This document shows, in pieces, positions 10,799 to 21,558 of a stretch of DNA of 64,000 bases (position 1 is the stretch's first letter; every line of letters begins with the position of its first letter). The notes under the pieces are model-generated. The model worked only from the letters and a program-made list of their open reading frames with translations. It was not told the origin of the DNA and ran no database searches. Where the stretch lies: contig JAVIAB010000092.1 in assembly GCA_032433765.1 (NCBI GenBank), positions 105,437,779 to 105,501,778 of the forward strand, given 5' to 3'. Made by a program: the position numbers and the translations under genes. Source of the stretch: Megaustenia siamemsis (lineage: Eukaryota > Mollusca > Gastropoda > Stylommatophora > Ariophantidae).

Positions 10799-13700
10799 AG
10801 TAGCTCTGTTCATGTAATAATGTAATCTGAGAGTAGTTGTTCATGTAATAATGTGCTCTGAGAGTAGTTGTTCATGTAATAATGTGATCTGAGAGTAGTT
10901 GTTCATGTAATAATGTGATCTGAGAGTAGTTGTTCATGTAATAATGTGCTCTGAGAGTAGTTGTTCATGTAATAATGTGCTCTGAGAGTAGTTGTTCATG
11001 TAATAATGTGCTCTGAGAGTAGTTGTTCATGTAATAATGTGCTCTGAGAGTAGTTGTTCATGTAATAATGTGCTCTGAGAGTAGTTGTTCATGTAATAAT
11101 GCGCTCTGAGAGTAGTTGTTCATGTAATAATGTGATCTGAGAGTAGTTGTTCATGTAATAATGCGCTCTGAGAGTAGTTGTTAATGTAATAATGTGATCT
11201 GAGAGTAGTTGTTCATGTAATAATGCGATCTGAGAGTAGTTGTTCATGTAATAATGTGATCTGAGAGTAGTTGTTCATGTAATAATGCGCTCTGAGAGTA
11301 GTTGTTCATGTAATAATGTGCTCTGAGAGTAGTTGTTCATGTAATAATGTGATCTGAGAGTAGTTGTTCATGTAATAATGTGCTCTGAGAGTAGTTGTTC
11401 ATGTAATAATGTGCTCTGAGAGTAGTTGTTCATGTAATAATGTGCTCTGAGAGTAGTTGTTCATGTAATAATGTGATCTGAGAGTAGTTGTTCATGTAAT
11501 AATGTGCTCTGAGAGTAGTTGTTCATGTAATAATGTGCTCTGAAAGTAGTTGTTCATGTAATAATGTGCTCTGAGAGTAGTTGTTCATGTAATAATGTGC
11601 TCTGAGAGTAGTTGTTCATGTAATAATGCGCTCTGAGAGTAGTTGTTCATGTAATAATGTGATCTGAGAGTAGTTGTTCATGTAATAATGCGCTCTGAGA
11701 GTAGTTGTTCATGTAATAATGTGATCTGAGAGTAGTTGTTCATGTAATAATGTGCTCTGAGAGTAGTTGTTCATGTAATAATGTGATCTGAGAGTAGTTG
11801 TTCATGTAATAATGTGCTCTGAGAGTAGTTGTTCATGTAATAATGTGCTCTGAGAGTAGTTGTTCATGTAATAATGTGCTCTGAGAGTAGTTATTCATGT
11901 AATAATGTGCTCTGAGAGTAGTTGTTCATGTAATAATGTGCTCTGAGAGTAGTTGATCATGTAATAATGCGCTCTGAGAGTAGTTGTTCATGTAATAATG
12001 TGATCTGAGAGTAGTTGTTCATGTAATAATGCGCTCTGAGAGTAGTTGTTCATGTAATAATGTGATCTGAGAGTAGTTGTTCATGTAATAATGCGATCTG
12101 AGAGTAGTTGTTCATGTAATAATGTGATCTGAGAGTAGTTGTTCATGTAATAATGTGCTCTGAGAGCAGTTGTTCATGTAATAATGTGCTCTGAGAGTAG
12201 TTGTTCATGTAATAATGTGATCTGAGAGTAGTTGTTCATGTAATAATGTGCTCTGAGAGTAGTTGTTCACGTAATAATGTGATCAGAGAGTAGATGTTCA
12301 TGTAATAATGTGCTCTGAGAGTAGTTGTTCATGTAATAATGTGATCTGAGAGTAGTTGTTCATGTAATAATGTGCTCTGAGAGTAGTTGTTCATGTAATA
12401 ATGTGCTCTGAGAGTAGTTGTTCATGTAATAATGTGCTGTGAGAGTAGTTGTTCATGTAATAATGTGCTCTGAGAGTAGTTGTTCATGTAATAATGTGCT
12501 CTGAGAGTAGTTGTTCATGTAATAATGCGCTCTGAGAGTAGTTGTTCATGTAATAATGTGATCTGAGAGTAGTTGTTCATGTAATAATGCGCTCTGAGAG
12601 TAGTTGTTCATGTAATAATGTGATCTGAGAGTAGTTGTTCATGTAATAATGTGATCTGAGAGTAGTTGTTCATGTAATAATGTGATCTGAGAGTAGTTGT
12701 TCATGTAATAATGTGCTCTGAGAGAAGTTGTTCATGTAATAATGTGATCTGAGAGTAGTTGTTCATTTAATAATGTGATCTGAGAGTAGTTGTTCATGTA
12801 ATAATGTGCTCTGAGAGTAGTTGTTCATGTAATAATGTGCTCTGAGAGTAGTTGTTCATGTAATAATGTGCTCTGAGAGTAGTTGTTCATGTAATAATGT
12901 GCTCTGAGAGTAGTTGTTCATGTAATAATGTGCTCTGAGAGTAGTTGTTCATGTAATAATGTGATCTGAGAGTAGTTTTGTTCATGTAATAATGTGATCT
13001 GAGAGTAGTTTTGTTCATGTAATAATGTGATCTGAGAGTAGTTTTGTTCATGTAATAATGTGATCTGAGAGTAGTTTTGTTCATGTAATAATGTGATCTG
13101 AGAGTAGTTGTTCATGTATTAATGCGCTCTGAGAGTAGTTGTTCATGTAATAATGTGATCTGAGAGTAGTTGTTCATGTAATAATGTGATCTGAGAGTAG
13201 ATGTTCATGTAATAATGTGCTCTGAGAGTAGTTGTTCATGTAATAATGTGATCTGAGAGTAGTTTTGTTCATGTAATAATGTGATCTGAGAGTAGTTTTG
13301 TTCATGTAATAATGTGATCTGAGAGTAGTTTTGTTCATGTAATAATGTGATCTGAGAGTAGTTTTGTTCATGTAATAATGTGATCTGAGAGTAGTTGTTC
13401 ATGTATTAATGCGCTCTGAGAGTAGTTGTTCATGTAATAATGCGCTCTGAGAGTAGTTGTTCATGTAATAATGTGATCTGAGAGTAGTTTTGTTCATGTA
13501 ATAATGTGATCTGAGAGTAGTTTTGTTCATGTAATAATGTGATCTGAGAGTAGTTGTTCATGTAATAATGTGCTCTGAGAGTAGTTGTTCATGTAATAAT
13601 GTGCTCTGAGAGTAGTTGTTCATGTAATAATGCGCTCTGAGAGTAGTTGTTCATGTAATAATGCGCTCTGAGAGTAGTTGTTCATGTAATAATGTGCTCT

Positions 13701-13880
13701 GAGAGTAGTTGTTCATGTAATAATGCGCTCTGAGAGTAGTTGTTCATGTAATAATGTGCTCTGAGAGTAGTTGTTCATGTAATAATGTGCTCTGAGAGTA
13801 GTTGTTCATGTAATAATGCGCTCTGAGAGTAGTTGTTCATGTAATAATGCGCTCTGAGAGTAGTTGTTCATGTAATAATG
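10799..13880. repeat. 31-bp minisatellite, about 99 units
   Basis: The unit is TGTTCATGTAATAATGTGCTCTGAGAGTAGT, differing mainly at GATCTG versus GCTCTG and TGTG versus TGCG. A 33-bp variant with TTTTG occurs in clusters at about 12970-13090, 13255-13385 and 13485-13540. The first two clusters are the same block repeated 287 bp apart, a higher-order repeat. Minus-strand frames here simply repeat an 11-residue unit from the 33-bp variant. Confidence 0.97.
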
Positions 13881-14130
13881 TGGTTAGTGAACTGGACTAC
13901 AAAGGACAAGAGGTCGGGTTCGATACTGATCGATGGCTTCCGGATTCACCCAGCCTTAAATAGGTACTGGATTTTTTTAAGGGAAAGTAAAGCGACATGG
14001 GCGTAATACCGACCATTTTCCCCAAAAATTAGATGATAAAGGTCTATAAAAATTGTGATCACTAGCACCATATTCTTTATACGCCATTTGGCGTGACGGA
14101 ACACTTTATTTTACTTTTTACTTTACTACA
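13880..14130 (+). mobile_element. SINE family 1, 5'-truncated at minisatellite junction
   Basis: The first ~22 bp of the element, up to the A box, are missing. The minisatellite unit ..AATAATG passes directly into TGGTTAGTGAACTGGAC. The B box is altered (GGTTCGATACT), the core is diverged, and the end reads GGCGTGACGG. No target duplication is visible, consistent with recombination at the left edge. Confidence 0.88.
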
Positions 14131-14459
14131 GATGTATACATCATATCAGAGCTGAAGTATTTAAAAATAACATTCTTTTTCCGAAGATGGCAGAATGGAT
14201 TTTTTTTTTTTAAACTAACATTCGGTGCAGCAAGTCAAATTAAAGTTTAGGACAGCTAGCCTTTCTCCTGCCACACATGCTAGTCAGCACAATGAAACAT
14301 CCTACACAAAGCATATTTATCTCCACCCCGTGTTACCAGTGCCAAACATGGTCCCTCACAACAAATTCAAAAATCAAGTTAGTCACAACGGAAGTGAGAC
14401 ATTTGAGAACTGCTGTAGGACCGACCACATGAAACAAAATCAGAAATTAGGTTATAAGA

Positions 14460-14645
14460 GAAAGAGTTGATATAGATATAAGAGAAAAAGTTGACATAGA
14501 TATAAGAGGAAGACTTGATATAGATATAAGAGAAAAAGTTGACATAGATATAAGAGGAAGAGTTGACATAGATATAATAGAAAGAGTTGACATAGATATA
14601 AAAGAAAGACTTGGCATAGATATAAGAGAAAGAATTTACATAGAT
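14460..14645. repeat. 24-bp minisatellite, about 8 units
   Basis: The unit is AGTTGACATAGATATAAGAGAAAG with a 24-bp period (14465, 14489 and onward). The period is divisible by three, so open frames of 80-98 codons appear on the minus strand; they are not genes. Confidence 0.9.
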
Positions 14646-14678
14646 TAGATTTTTTATTACATACAGTGACAACAAATA

Positions 14679-15020
14679 TAGGGTGTTTATAAAGTCTCAC
14701 TACACTTGGTATCTAGGTCAATTTGAAAAAAATGTTTATGACGTCATCACAATATGTGCTCAATGGTAAGTTCACTTGTTGCGACAGTTTTCTTAATGGC
14801 TTGTCTGGACTTTTAAGGATTCTGTCTTGGATATCTAAACATATTTCATCATTCACAGCAGGCCTACCAGATCGTGGAGCATCTTCCACATTTCCAGTAG
14901 CAATAAACTTATTCAACAAATTTCATTGACAGTGGGAGCACATATTGTGATGACGTCATAAACATTTTTTTTTCAAATTGACCTAGATACCAAGTGTAGT
15001 GAGACTTTATAAACACCCTG
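14679..15020. mobile_element. 342-bp non-autonomous TIR element of Tc1/mariner type
   Basis: The ends are inverted repeats of about 85 bp, (T/C)AGGGTGTTTATAAAGTCTC.., flanked by TA on each side (14677-14678 and 15021-15022). The centre encodes on the minus strand a helix-turn-helix segment (FIATGNVEDAPRSGRPAV.. KSPDKPLRKLSQ) like the N-terminus of Tc1/mariner transposases; the catalytic domain is absent. Each TIR contains the palindrome TGACGTCA. A second copy at 63749-64000 differs by one base over the 252 bp available. Confidence 0.9.
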
Positions 15021-15021
15021 T

Positions 15022-15269
15022 ACAATGTTTGTGTCCACTAGAGGGAAATCTCAATAATGTGAGACCATACGAGGCATACACAGAAAGAGCACACAGAGTT
15101 CTAGGCAGCTCACATTACAATGGAATTACATCATCATAGAAACTCTACAATATCATCAAGTGCCAATAGCGGTGGCTGCCATAAATGCGAGAATCAGAAC
15201 TTTATCTCTCTCGACAACCGAGGTGATTTGATTACAAGTGGAAGAAGGAGTAAGAACTAGAACAAGAAG

Positions 15270-15328
<59 letters not shown>

Positions 15329-15720
15329 GCTTAAAACATCCCATAATTATTTTAGGAAAGAAACCTGAGTGTGCAGAAAATCCACAAACTCCTCAACAAT
15401 GCAAATGTTTGCACAAACCGCTGATTAAAAGAAAGACGTCAGAACCACTGCAATCGTTACTCATCATTTGTCGTCAACTATGGAAGTCATTGGAGCCCTC
15501 TCGACGATGTCTTCACAATTTTCTTCCAACCTTCACGACCAAGAACTGCTTTCTGATTGAGTTAAACCTGTCATCTTCTCATGTTGTCTTCCCACTCCTG
15601 CCTGTTTTGTCTTCTTTTGTCTAGCACTGTTCCTTGTAGAAATGCCTTAATAAGTTTTATAAATATTGTCACAAGTCCATATCATTTTAATGTTCGTTCT
15701 TTTTATCGTTGGGGAGAAAT
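15022..15720. other. unassigned stretch with (GA)n
   Basis: No gene is recognisable. It contains a pure (GA)n run at about 15278-15324. The frame 15238-15624 runs through this microsatellite and its downstream part has no family resemblance that I can see. Confidence 0.5.
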
Positions 15721-15840
15721 GAAAAATTATATCTAGAAAAAAATTGTACGGTTAAAGCTTCACGTAACAAGTGCACACCACAAAACAGAAAGACGTTTCG
15801 GCGCAGAGGCTTTCAACAGGAACCTTTTTATCGTTAGCCG
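15720..15840 (+). repeat. dispersed repeat with GACGTTTCGGC motif, copy 1
   Basis: AGAAAAAAATTGTACGGTTAAAGCTTCACGTAAC followed by AAGACGTTTCGGCGCAGAGGCTTTCAAC is shared, with changes, by 17765-17852 and, inverted, by 30460-30565. Confidence 0.65.
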
Positions 15841-15971
15841 TAAGCCTTTGTGTGTGGGTTTCCGGTACGTAACATTATAATGACAGTAGCAAGATTTTAT
15901 ATACAGATAACAAAAAAAAAAAAACTTAAAACAGGCACCACAAATATGAACTTAGTATATTTTTTACTTCA

Positions 15972-16081
15972 TGTACCGTACCTGCTGACATGGGTGATTG
16001 CGTCCCTCTTCACTGCTTTCAGTCTCAACAGTTGCTTAATGAATGGGACAGTTGACTTCTTACTCTTAAGTTGTCAAATAT

Positions 16082-16149
<68 letters not shown>

Positions 16150-16312
16150 TTATTTCTCCTATTCCCTTTATTTCTCCTATTCCCTTTATTTCATTTCTCC
16201 TATTCCCTCTATTTCTCCTATTCCCTTTACATCTCGTTATCACAATATATTTCAGCAGTTCCCTTCTTCCTACGTAACAAACAAATTGGTGATTGTCTCC
16301 TTCTGGTGTTAG
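15972..16312 (-). pseudogene. LINE family A 3' end, interrupted by microsatellites
   Basis: 15972-16075 matches the family A C-terminus (ACCTGCTGACATGGGTGATTG.. on the plus strand) and 16225-16312 matches the preceding coding part (CACAATATATTTCAGCAGTTCCCTT). Between them lie (GT)n at 16085-16147 and a TTTCTCCTATTCCC repeat at 16150-16230, apparently grown from the TTCTCTTTGCTTCCCTC segment of the LINE itself. Confidence 0.7.
16085..16230. repeat. (GT)n microsatellite plus 14-15-bp pyrimidine repeat
   Basis: About 31 GT dinucleotides are followed by five copies of TTTCTCCTATTCCC-like sequence. Frames reading poly-Cys/Val or poly-Thr/His here are artefacts. Confidence 0.97.
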
Positions 16313-16741
16313 TAATTATATAGCTTCATCCGTCAAGTTACCCTCTTTAGCATCCATAATATTGTCAACATTCTTCTACTGCTTAGAATGGCCCCTGCCA
16401 CTCAACTCTACGTCATGTACACGCATCTGAGAGTGATTTTACTCCATCCAATGTTCTATCTGTCAGGCCACAGAGGAAGAAATCCCATCTTAACGTCATC
16501 AAGTGTCAATCATTTAAACACATGATGTACAACAGTTCCACAATGATGTGCATACAGATGATCTGGATAAGGCTGTGAAGTGTGTTTTGATTGTACTCTT
16601 TACAACCAACAAAAAAGCTACTTATGTCAAATGCAGAGTCGAAAATGGATACTTTAACTTCTCCTTTAATAAGGTATATACATGTATTGTATTTAAAGAT
16701 TAGGGTTGGTAACATATTGCTAATTCACTCCCTCATCATCA

Positions 16742-17050
16742 TCAAGTACCGTGCCTGCTGGCGTAGGTGATCATGTCTCTCAACAACTTTCGATCTTGAC
16801 AGTTATTTATCATTTCCGTTGTTGACCTTCTGCCATGCCATTCTCTTAAATTGTTTGGAATCTTTTCTCTTTGCTTCCCTCTATCTCTTTGTCCCTCGAT
16901 TTTTCCAGTTGTTACAATATATTCCAGCTGTTCCCTTCTCATTACGAGGCAAAAAAATGATTATTGTTTCATCCTAATACTGGAAATTAGCTCTCTCTTG
17001 CTTTGGCCTTTTTCAGAACGTTTTCATTACACTTCTTCACTCCCTCACTG
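16742..17050 (-). pseudogene. LINE family A C-terminal end
   Basis: The minus strand encodes MRREQLEYIVTTGKIEGQRD, then LREWHGRRSTTEMINN and DRKLLRDMITYASRHG, the conserved tail shared with 21559-21910 and 46787-47453. On the plus strand it begins after a short CATCATCAT tail. 5'-truncated. Confidence 0.85.
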
Positions 17051-17114
17051 CAAGTATTTCACAAAGCCGATCTTTTTAGTCAGCTTATTTGCTGCTTTGT
17101 TAACTCTTTAACTG

Positions 17115-17297
17115 TCACAACTAGCAAATTAAAAGGAAAGAGAGATCGCGGACGACAAAGAGAGAAAATACTGGATAGCTTGGTGTCATGGCATGGAAAA
17201 CAGTCAACAACAGAACTGGATACGGTGCACTGTAGATAGAAGATTGTGGAAGGACATGATCGCCTACGCCAACCGGTATGGCACATGATGATGATGA
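17115..17297 (+). pseudogene. LINE family B 3' end
   Basis: It encodes KLKGKRDRGRQREKILDSLV, WHGKQSTTE, then a frameshift, and ends GTATGGCACATGATGATGATG. The (GAT)n tail is typical of families A, B and C. Only the last ~60 codons survive. Confidence 0.82.
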
Positions 17298-17397
17298 CTG
17301 TCACCAACTCATGCATGTTTGTAGAGACAAATAAAAATAAATGAATATTATGAACAGAAACTTCTCTAGGCGACAAATCACCGAACCATTTAGAGAG

Positions 17398-17643
17398 AAG
17401 AGATATGTTTACAACACTCGGGAAAATCCACAAATAATCTACAACAGAAAATAAAACAAAGAACGAGAGACAGCCCGAAGCAGGATCGAACCCGTACTCC
17501 TCGACACAGCACTTATGGCACGAGAAACCTGCTCTAGAGCACACTGTCAGCTAAGAAACCTAAAAAAAAAGATGCTGTCACTTGTAATGTTTTTCACGCA
17601 CGTGTAATCGTGACTGAGCATAAGGTTACGAACACAACTCGGG
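17398..17643 (-). mobile_element. SINE family 2 (tRNA-like block internal), copy 1
   Basis: Collinear with 63432-63686 over its whole length. The tRNA-like block on the minus strand includes GAGTACGGGTTCGATCCTGC (B box). Homology extends on both sides of this block, so the tRNA-like part is not at the 5' end. No duplication is visible here. Confidence 0.7.
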
Positions 17644-17764
17644 AGGAAATTGCCCGTTCATTCTACTTTGTCTGCCTTGACAATGTCATATCAGTTTGAG
17701 TGCTTTACAAATCTAATGCAAAATTGTTCTGACTCCATTAAATTAATCCAGGAGAAATGTAAAA

Positions 17765-17852
17765 AAAAGTAGAAAAAATTGTATGGCTAAAGCTCCACTT
17801 AACTAATCGACGACACAACTTTGACCGACGTTTCGGCTCAATACCATGGACA
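17765..17852 (+). repeat. dispersed repeat with GACGTTTCGGC motif, copy 2
   Basis: AGAAAAAATTGTATGGCTAAAGCTCCACTTAAC and CCGACGTTTCGGCTCAATACC parallel 15720-15840. It is followed immediately by a LINE A fragment. Confidence 0.65.
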
Positions 17853-18140
17853 GCTAAGAAAACGTTCTGGAGGAGGCCAAAGCAAAGAAAGAGCTAATTT
17901 CCAATATTAGGAAGAAACAATCATCATGTGTAGGTCATGTGATGAGACGGGAGCAGCTGGAATATATTGTGACAACTGGGAAAGTTGAGGAACGAAGAGA
18001 TAGAGAGAGGCATAGAAAAAAGATAGCAGACAGCTTAAGAGAATGGCTTGGCAGCAGATCAATAGAAATGATAAACTGTTAAGATCGAAAGTTGTGGAGA
18101 GACATGATCACCTACACCAGCAGTCATGGTACTTGATATA
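17853..18140 (+). pseudogene. LINE family A C-terminal end
   Basis: It encodes MRREQLEYIVTTGKVEERRD, LREWLGSRS, and MITYTSSHGT with scattered stops (TAA near 18080). It lies in inverted orientation to 16742-17050, about 0.8 kb away. Confidence 0.82.
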
Positions 18141-18149
18141 ATGAGCCAG

Positions 18150-18440
18150 ACATTAAGGAATGAAATCTCTGTTCTATAGTACACACAGTCGACAACGGTC
18201 TCAATGGCAGGAGCTGAAACAGTCTGATATCGGGCTCAGGGCATAACAGGGACCTTAGTTTAAGGTGTTAAGTGGCCAGAACCAATCACGAAAGCAACGA
18301 CAAACTACTGGTTGCAGACTGCCGATAAATCATGACAGCCAGATAGGGGGGCGAAACATCAGCTTGGTTTGAAGTACAAAAAGGGGTATTTCTGTGATGC
18401 ATCCTCTCTCGATATCTCTTCAATATCTCTGCTGAGAAGA
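18150..18440. other. unassigned stretch
   Basis: Unique-looking sequence with GGGGGGCGAAACATCAGC near 18350, vaguely like the CGAAACGTC repeats. No coding sequence is recognised. Confidence 0.35.
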
Positions 18441-19060
18441 TTATCAGATATGTCAGAAGTGACTGACAGATCTGTGAAGTTCAACTCTATCACAATAAAC
18501 AGAAACATAATTCCAGAACTCAGATACGCTTAAGACACTGTCCTCCACTCAGACGGTGTAGAAAGATTAAAAGAGATAACTGAGTGTGTTGAAAAAAGAA
18601 CAGTGAAGAGCATAGCCTCTATCTCAGCATACAGAAAACTAAGATAATGTTCAATGACAAAGCATAAAACCAGAAATAGATCAAAAGAAGACTAACAATA
18701 CCAACAAAAAAGTGAAACGATATGATGAAAATGTAGCACAATACCAACAAGGCAATAAAATTAAAGTTATTGAGAGCATGTATCTTCATGATGACAAAAT
18801 ATGATTGAGAATCATGGACATTTTCGCAAACAGCAAGGGGAAAAAATCGATTAATTCGAAACAAAATGCTACAGAAAAAATCCTAAGATACCTTCGATAA
18901 TGAAAAAGAGCAATGAAGACATATTTAAAGACCTAAATATAATTATTTTTTCTAACTAGCTTATAAACATACTACAGAAGAAATTTAAATACTCTGACAA
19001 CGTCAAAAGACACTTCAGACTGAAGAGAACAATAATGGAAGGACTTGTTCCTGAATGACG
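18440..19060 (+). pseudogene. LINE reverse transcriptase fossil (family E)
   Basis: PELRYA followed by a stop where DD is expected, then TVLHSDGVERLKEITECVEK, marks the palm region of a reverse transcriptase near 18518-18590. LSIQKTKIMFND (18622-18660) and ESWTFSQTA (about 18810) follow in shifted frames. Highly decayed; different from families A-D. Confidence 0.7.
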
Positions 19061-19114
19061 CGTCAAGAAGGTGATTTGAAGACATCAAAGAGAGCTTTGA
19101 ATTTGATAACGGAA

Positions 19115-19750
19115 GAAGTGGGAGATCTGGCTAGAGACACAAAGATTATTTCAGACAGGGTGTTGTGAATGCAACTTTCTGTGGGAGATCTGGCTAGAGA
19201 CACAAAGACTATTTCAGACAGGGTGTTGAGAATGCAACTTTCTGTGGGAGATCTGACTAGAGACAAAAAGATTATTTCAGACAGGGTGTTGTGAATGCAA
19301 CTTTCTGTGGGAGATCTGGCTAGAGACACAAAGATTATTTCAGACAGGGTGTTGTGAATGCAACTTTCTGTGGGAGATCTGACTAGAGACAAAAAGATTA
19401 TTTCAGACAGGGTGTTGTGAATGCAACTTTCTGTGGGAGATCTGGCTAGAGACACAAAGATTATTTCAGACAGGGTGTTGTGAATGCAACTTTCTGTGGG
19501 AGATCTGACTAGAGACAAAAAGATTATTTCAGACAGGGTGTTGTGAATGCAACTTTCTGTGGGAGATCTGGCTAGGGACACAAAGATTATTTCAGACAGG
19601 GTGTTGTGAATACAACTTTCTGTGGGAGATCTGGCTAGAGACGAAAAGATTATTTCAGACAGGGTGTTGTGAATGCAACGTTCTGTGGGAGATCTGGCTA
19701 GAGACATAAAGATTATTTCAGACAGGGTGTTGTGAATGCAACTTTCTAGA
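19115..19750. repeat. 63-bp minisatellite, about 10 units
   Basis: GGGAGATCTGGCTAGAGACACAAAGATTATTTCAGACAGGGTGTTGTG.. repeats every 63 bp from 19120. Between 19246 and 19560 GGCTAGAGACACAAAG units alternate with GACTAGAGACAAAAAG units, giving a 126-bp dimer. Because 63 is a multiple of three, a 246-codon minus-strand frame stays open; it is a repeat product, not a gene. Confidence 0.95.
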
Positions 19751-19754
19751 AAAG

Positions 19755-20860
19755 GCATGCAACTTGACGATGACCCAGACCAAACGTTAAGCTTTACAAT
19801 CACATGTCATTTTTTTTCAAAGATTTACTTGTATGTTCAATTGTCGGAGGCTAGAAACTGTACGTCAGGACAGCTGAACTTTAACACAGAAGTCATTTTT
19901 TTAAAACATATTTTAACAAAGATGAATATCACAATATTTTTTTTTCATTCATTAAACTGGTGTTATGCCTGAGCATCTCTTCTTTAACTTCTATCCTGTT
20001 CAGCTGTGCATCTGTCATCGCGTGTTTTTAGCGTTTCTACTTGAGTTTAATATGCTCCCAATTAATTTAATAGTACATTTCCGAAAAATTATTTTCGCTG
20101 TTATGACAATTACTGACAACCATAACTTGACTATTTAAAATGTGACTTGAAGTGAAATATTTCACAGAATTTTAAAAAAATTAAAATACAACCTATTAAA
20201 ATAATGCCATAACAATAAGAGCAATTAAATTTACTTTCTGAAATCTAAAATTAGAAAAGAATTAAATTGTCTTTTTGTCTGCCACAGATTTTCAAATGAT
20301 TTGCGTAAAAACAGCATAATATGCTCTAAATTTACATGTTTTACTACATCAACAACCGGTCATCGCGATCACGAGGATTACATCCCCACCTCACTCTCTG
20401 AGGGCATTGAGCTGCTCAAAAAGTCAACTTCACAAACTTCTAGAACATACATCATCAACAAAATGTCGAGTGATCAAGTTTTTTTTTTCCTGAGTGACAC
20501 AAAGTGGATGGTAATTGCGTGTAATATAACCTAACAGATCTGTCTAATGCTGAACAGATCGTGTCTCGTCTGGAATAAGAGAACCCCCAAAATAAACACG
20601 TAAACATGTACATGCAAATTATATCTATACACTTTTGTTTGCATTATTTTATGTAGCAGTATGACCATTGTATGTGAACAATTTCGTGATCACATAAGAA
20701 GTATCAGCGAAATACACGTACCCTGTAGAAGCCCTGAGTTTAAACGCTGACTAATAACGTTTCATAATGATAACCTGTTACCGTTTTTTAAATGTTTACC
20801 AGGACACTAAACATACAAATTGTGAAATGTCAAACGTTTGAACGCACATTACTTGAGCAG
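19755..20860. other. unassigned AT-rich stretch
   Basis: No repeat family or protein similarity was recognised. Frames at 19736-19972 and 20301-20534 have no support beyond being open. Confidence 0.5.
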
Positions 20861-20865
20861 GGTTA

Positions 20866-21121
20866 AAAAAAAAAAAAGTAAAGAGCCCTGTCACGTCAAA
20901 TGGCGTGTAAGGAATATGGTGTTAGTGACCATAATTTTTACAAACCTTTGGCACCTGATTTGTGGGGTAATGTGGGCGGTTACGCCCGTCGTGCTTTACT
21001 TTCTCAGAAAAAATCAAGTACCCATTTAAGGCTGAGGGAACTTGGAAGCCATCGATCAGAATCGAACACGACCTCTTGTCATTTGTAGTCCTGTTCACTA
21101 ACCACTGAGCTATCGCGGCTC
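20866..21121 (-). mobile_element. SINE family 1, diverged full-length copy
   Basis: The minus strand starts GGGAGCCGCGATAGCTCAGTG, has the altered B box GTTCGATTCTGA, and ends GGGCTCTTTACTTT plus poly-T. No clean duplication is seen. Confidence 0.9.
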
Positions 21122-21152
21122 CCACTTGAAATGCGGTGCTTACGTTTACTGT

Positions 21153-21446
21153 CTGTCTGTGGAAGAATTAAGAACTCAATCTCATCAAGGCTGGTTTTTC
21201 AAGTGTAACTAGGAAAAATGTCACCCCACCACATGGAATTCAGACCGTGGTACCTTTTAGTTTTAGGCGAGTACCTTACCTCATCGATACCAAGACCTCC
21301 CTGTCTGTGAAAGAATTAAGAACTCAATCTCATCAAGGCTGGATTCAAGTATAACAAGGAAAAATGTCACCCCACCACATGGAATTCAGACCGTGGTACC
21401 TTTTAGTTTTAGGCGAGTACCTTACCTCATCGATACCAAGACCTCC
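21153..21446 (+). repeat. 148-bp direct duplication
   Basis: CTGTCTGTGGAAGAATTAAGAACTC.. at 21153 is repeated at 21301 with few differences. The shared segment includes CACCACATGGAATTCAGACCG and ends at GACCTCCC. No function is recognised. Confidence 0.92.
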
Positions 21447-21489
21447 CTTGACACCGAACGGCAGGAATGTGAGACAAATCGTTTGAAAC

Positions 21490-21538
<49 letters not shown>

Positions 21539-21558
21539 TCATCATCATCATCATCAAG
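21490..21558. repeat. (AT)n followed by (CAT)n
   Basis: About 22 AT dinucleotides, then seven CAT trinucleotides, which form the 3' tail of the adjoining minus-strand LINE A. Confidence 0.95.

Noticed and set aside
12887..13402. 65-codon minus-strand frames with repeating NKTTLRSHYYM
   Set aside because: Produced by the 33-bp variant of the minisatellite, which is a multiple of three; no start context, domain or non-repeat sequence.
10799..13880. Possible CRISPR-like array of regularly spaced repeats
   Set aside because: Units are contiguous with no unique spacers; animal minisatellite.
19063..19803. 246-codon minus-strand frame, the second longest in the window
   Set aside because: It is a 21-residue translation of the 63-bp minisatellite. 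Substitutions fall without regard to codon position as far as I can see.
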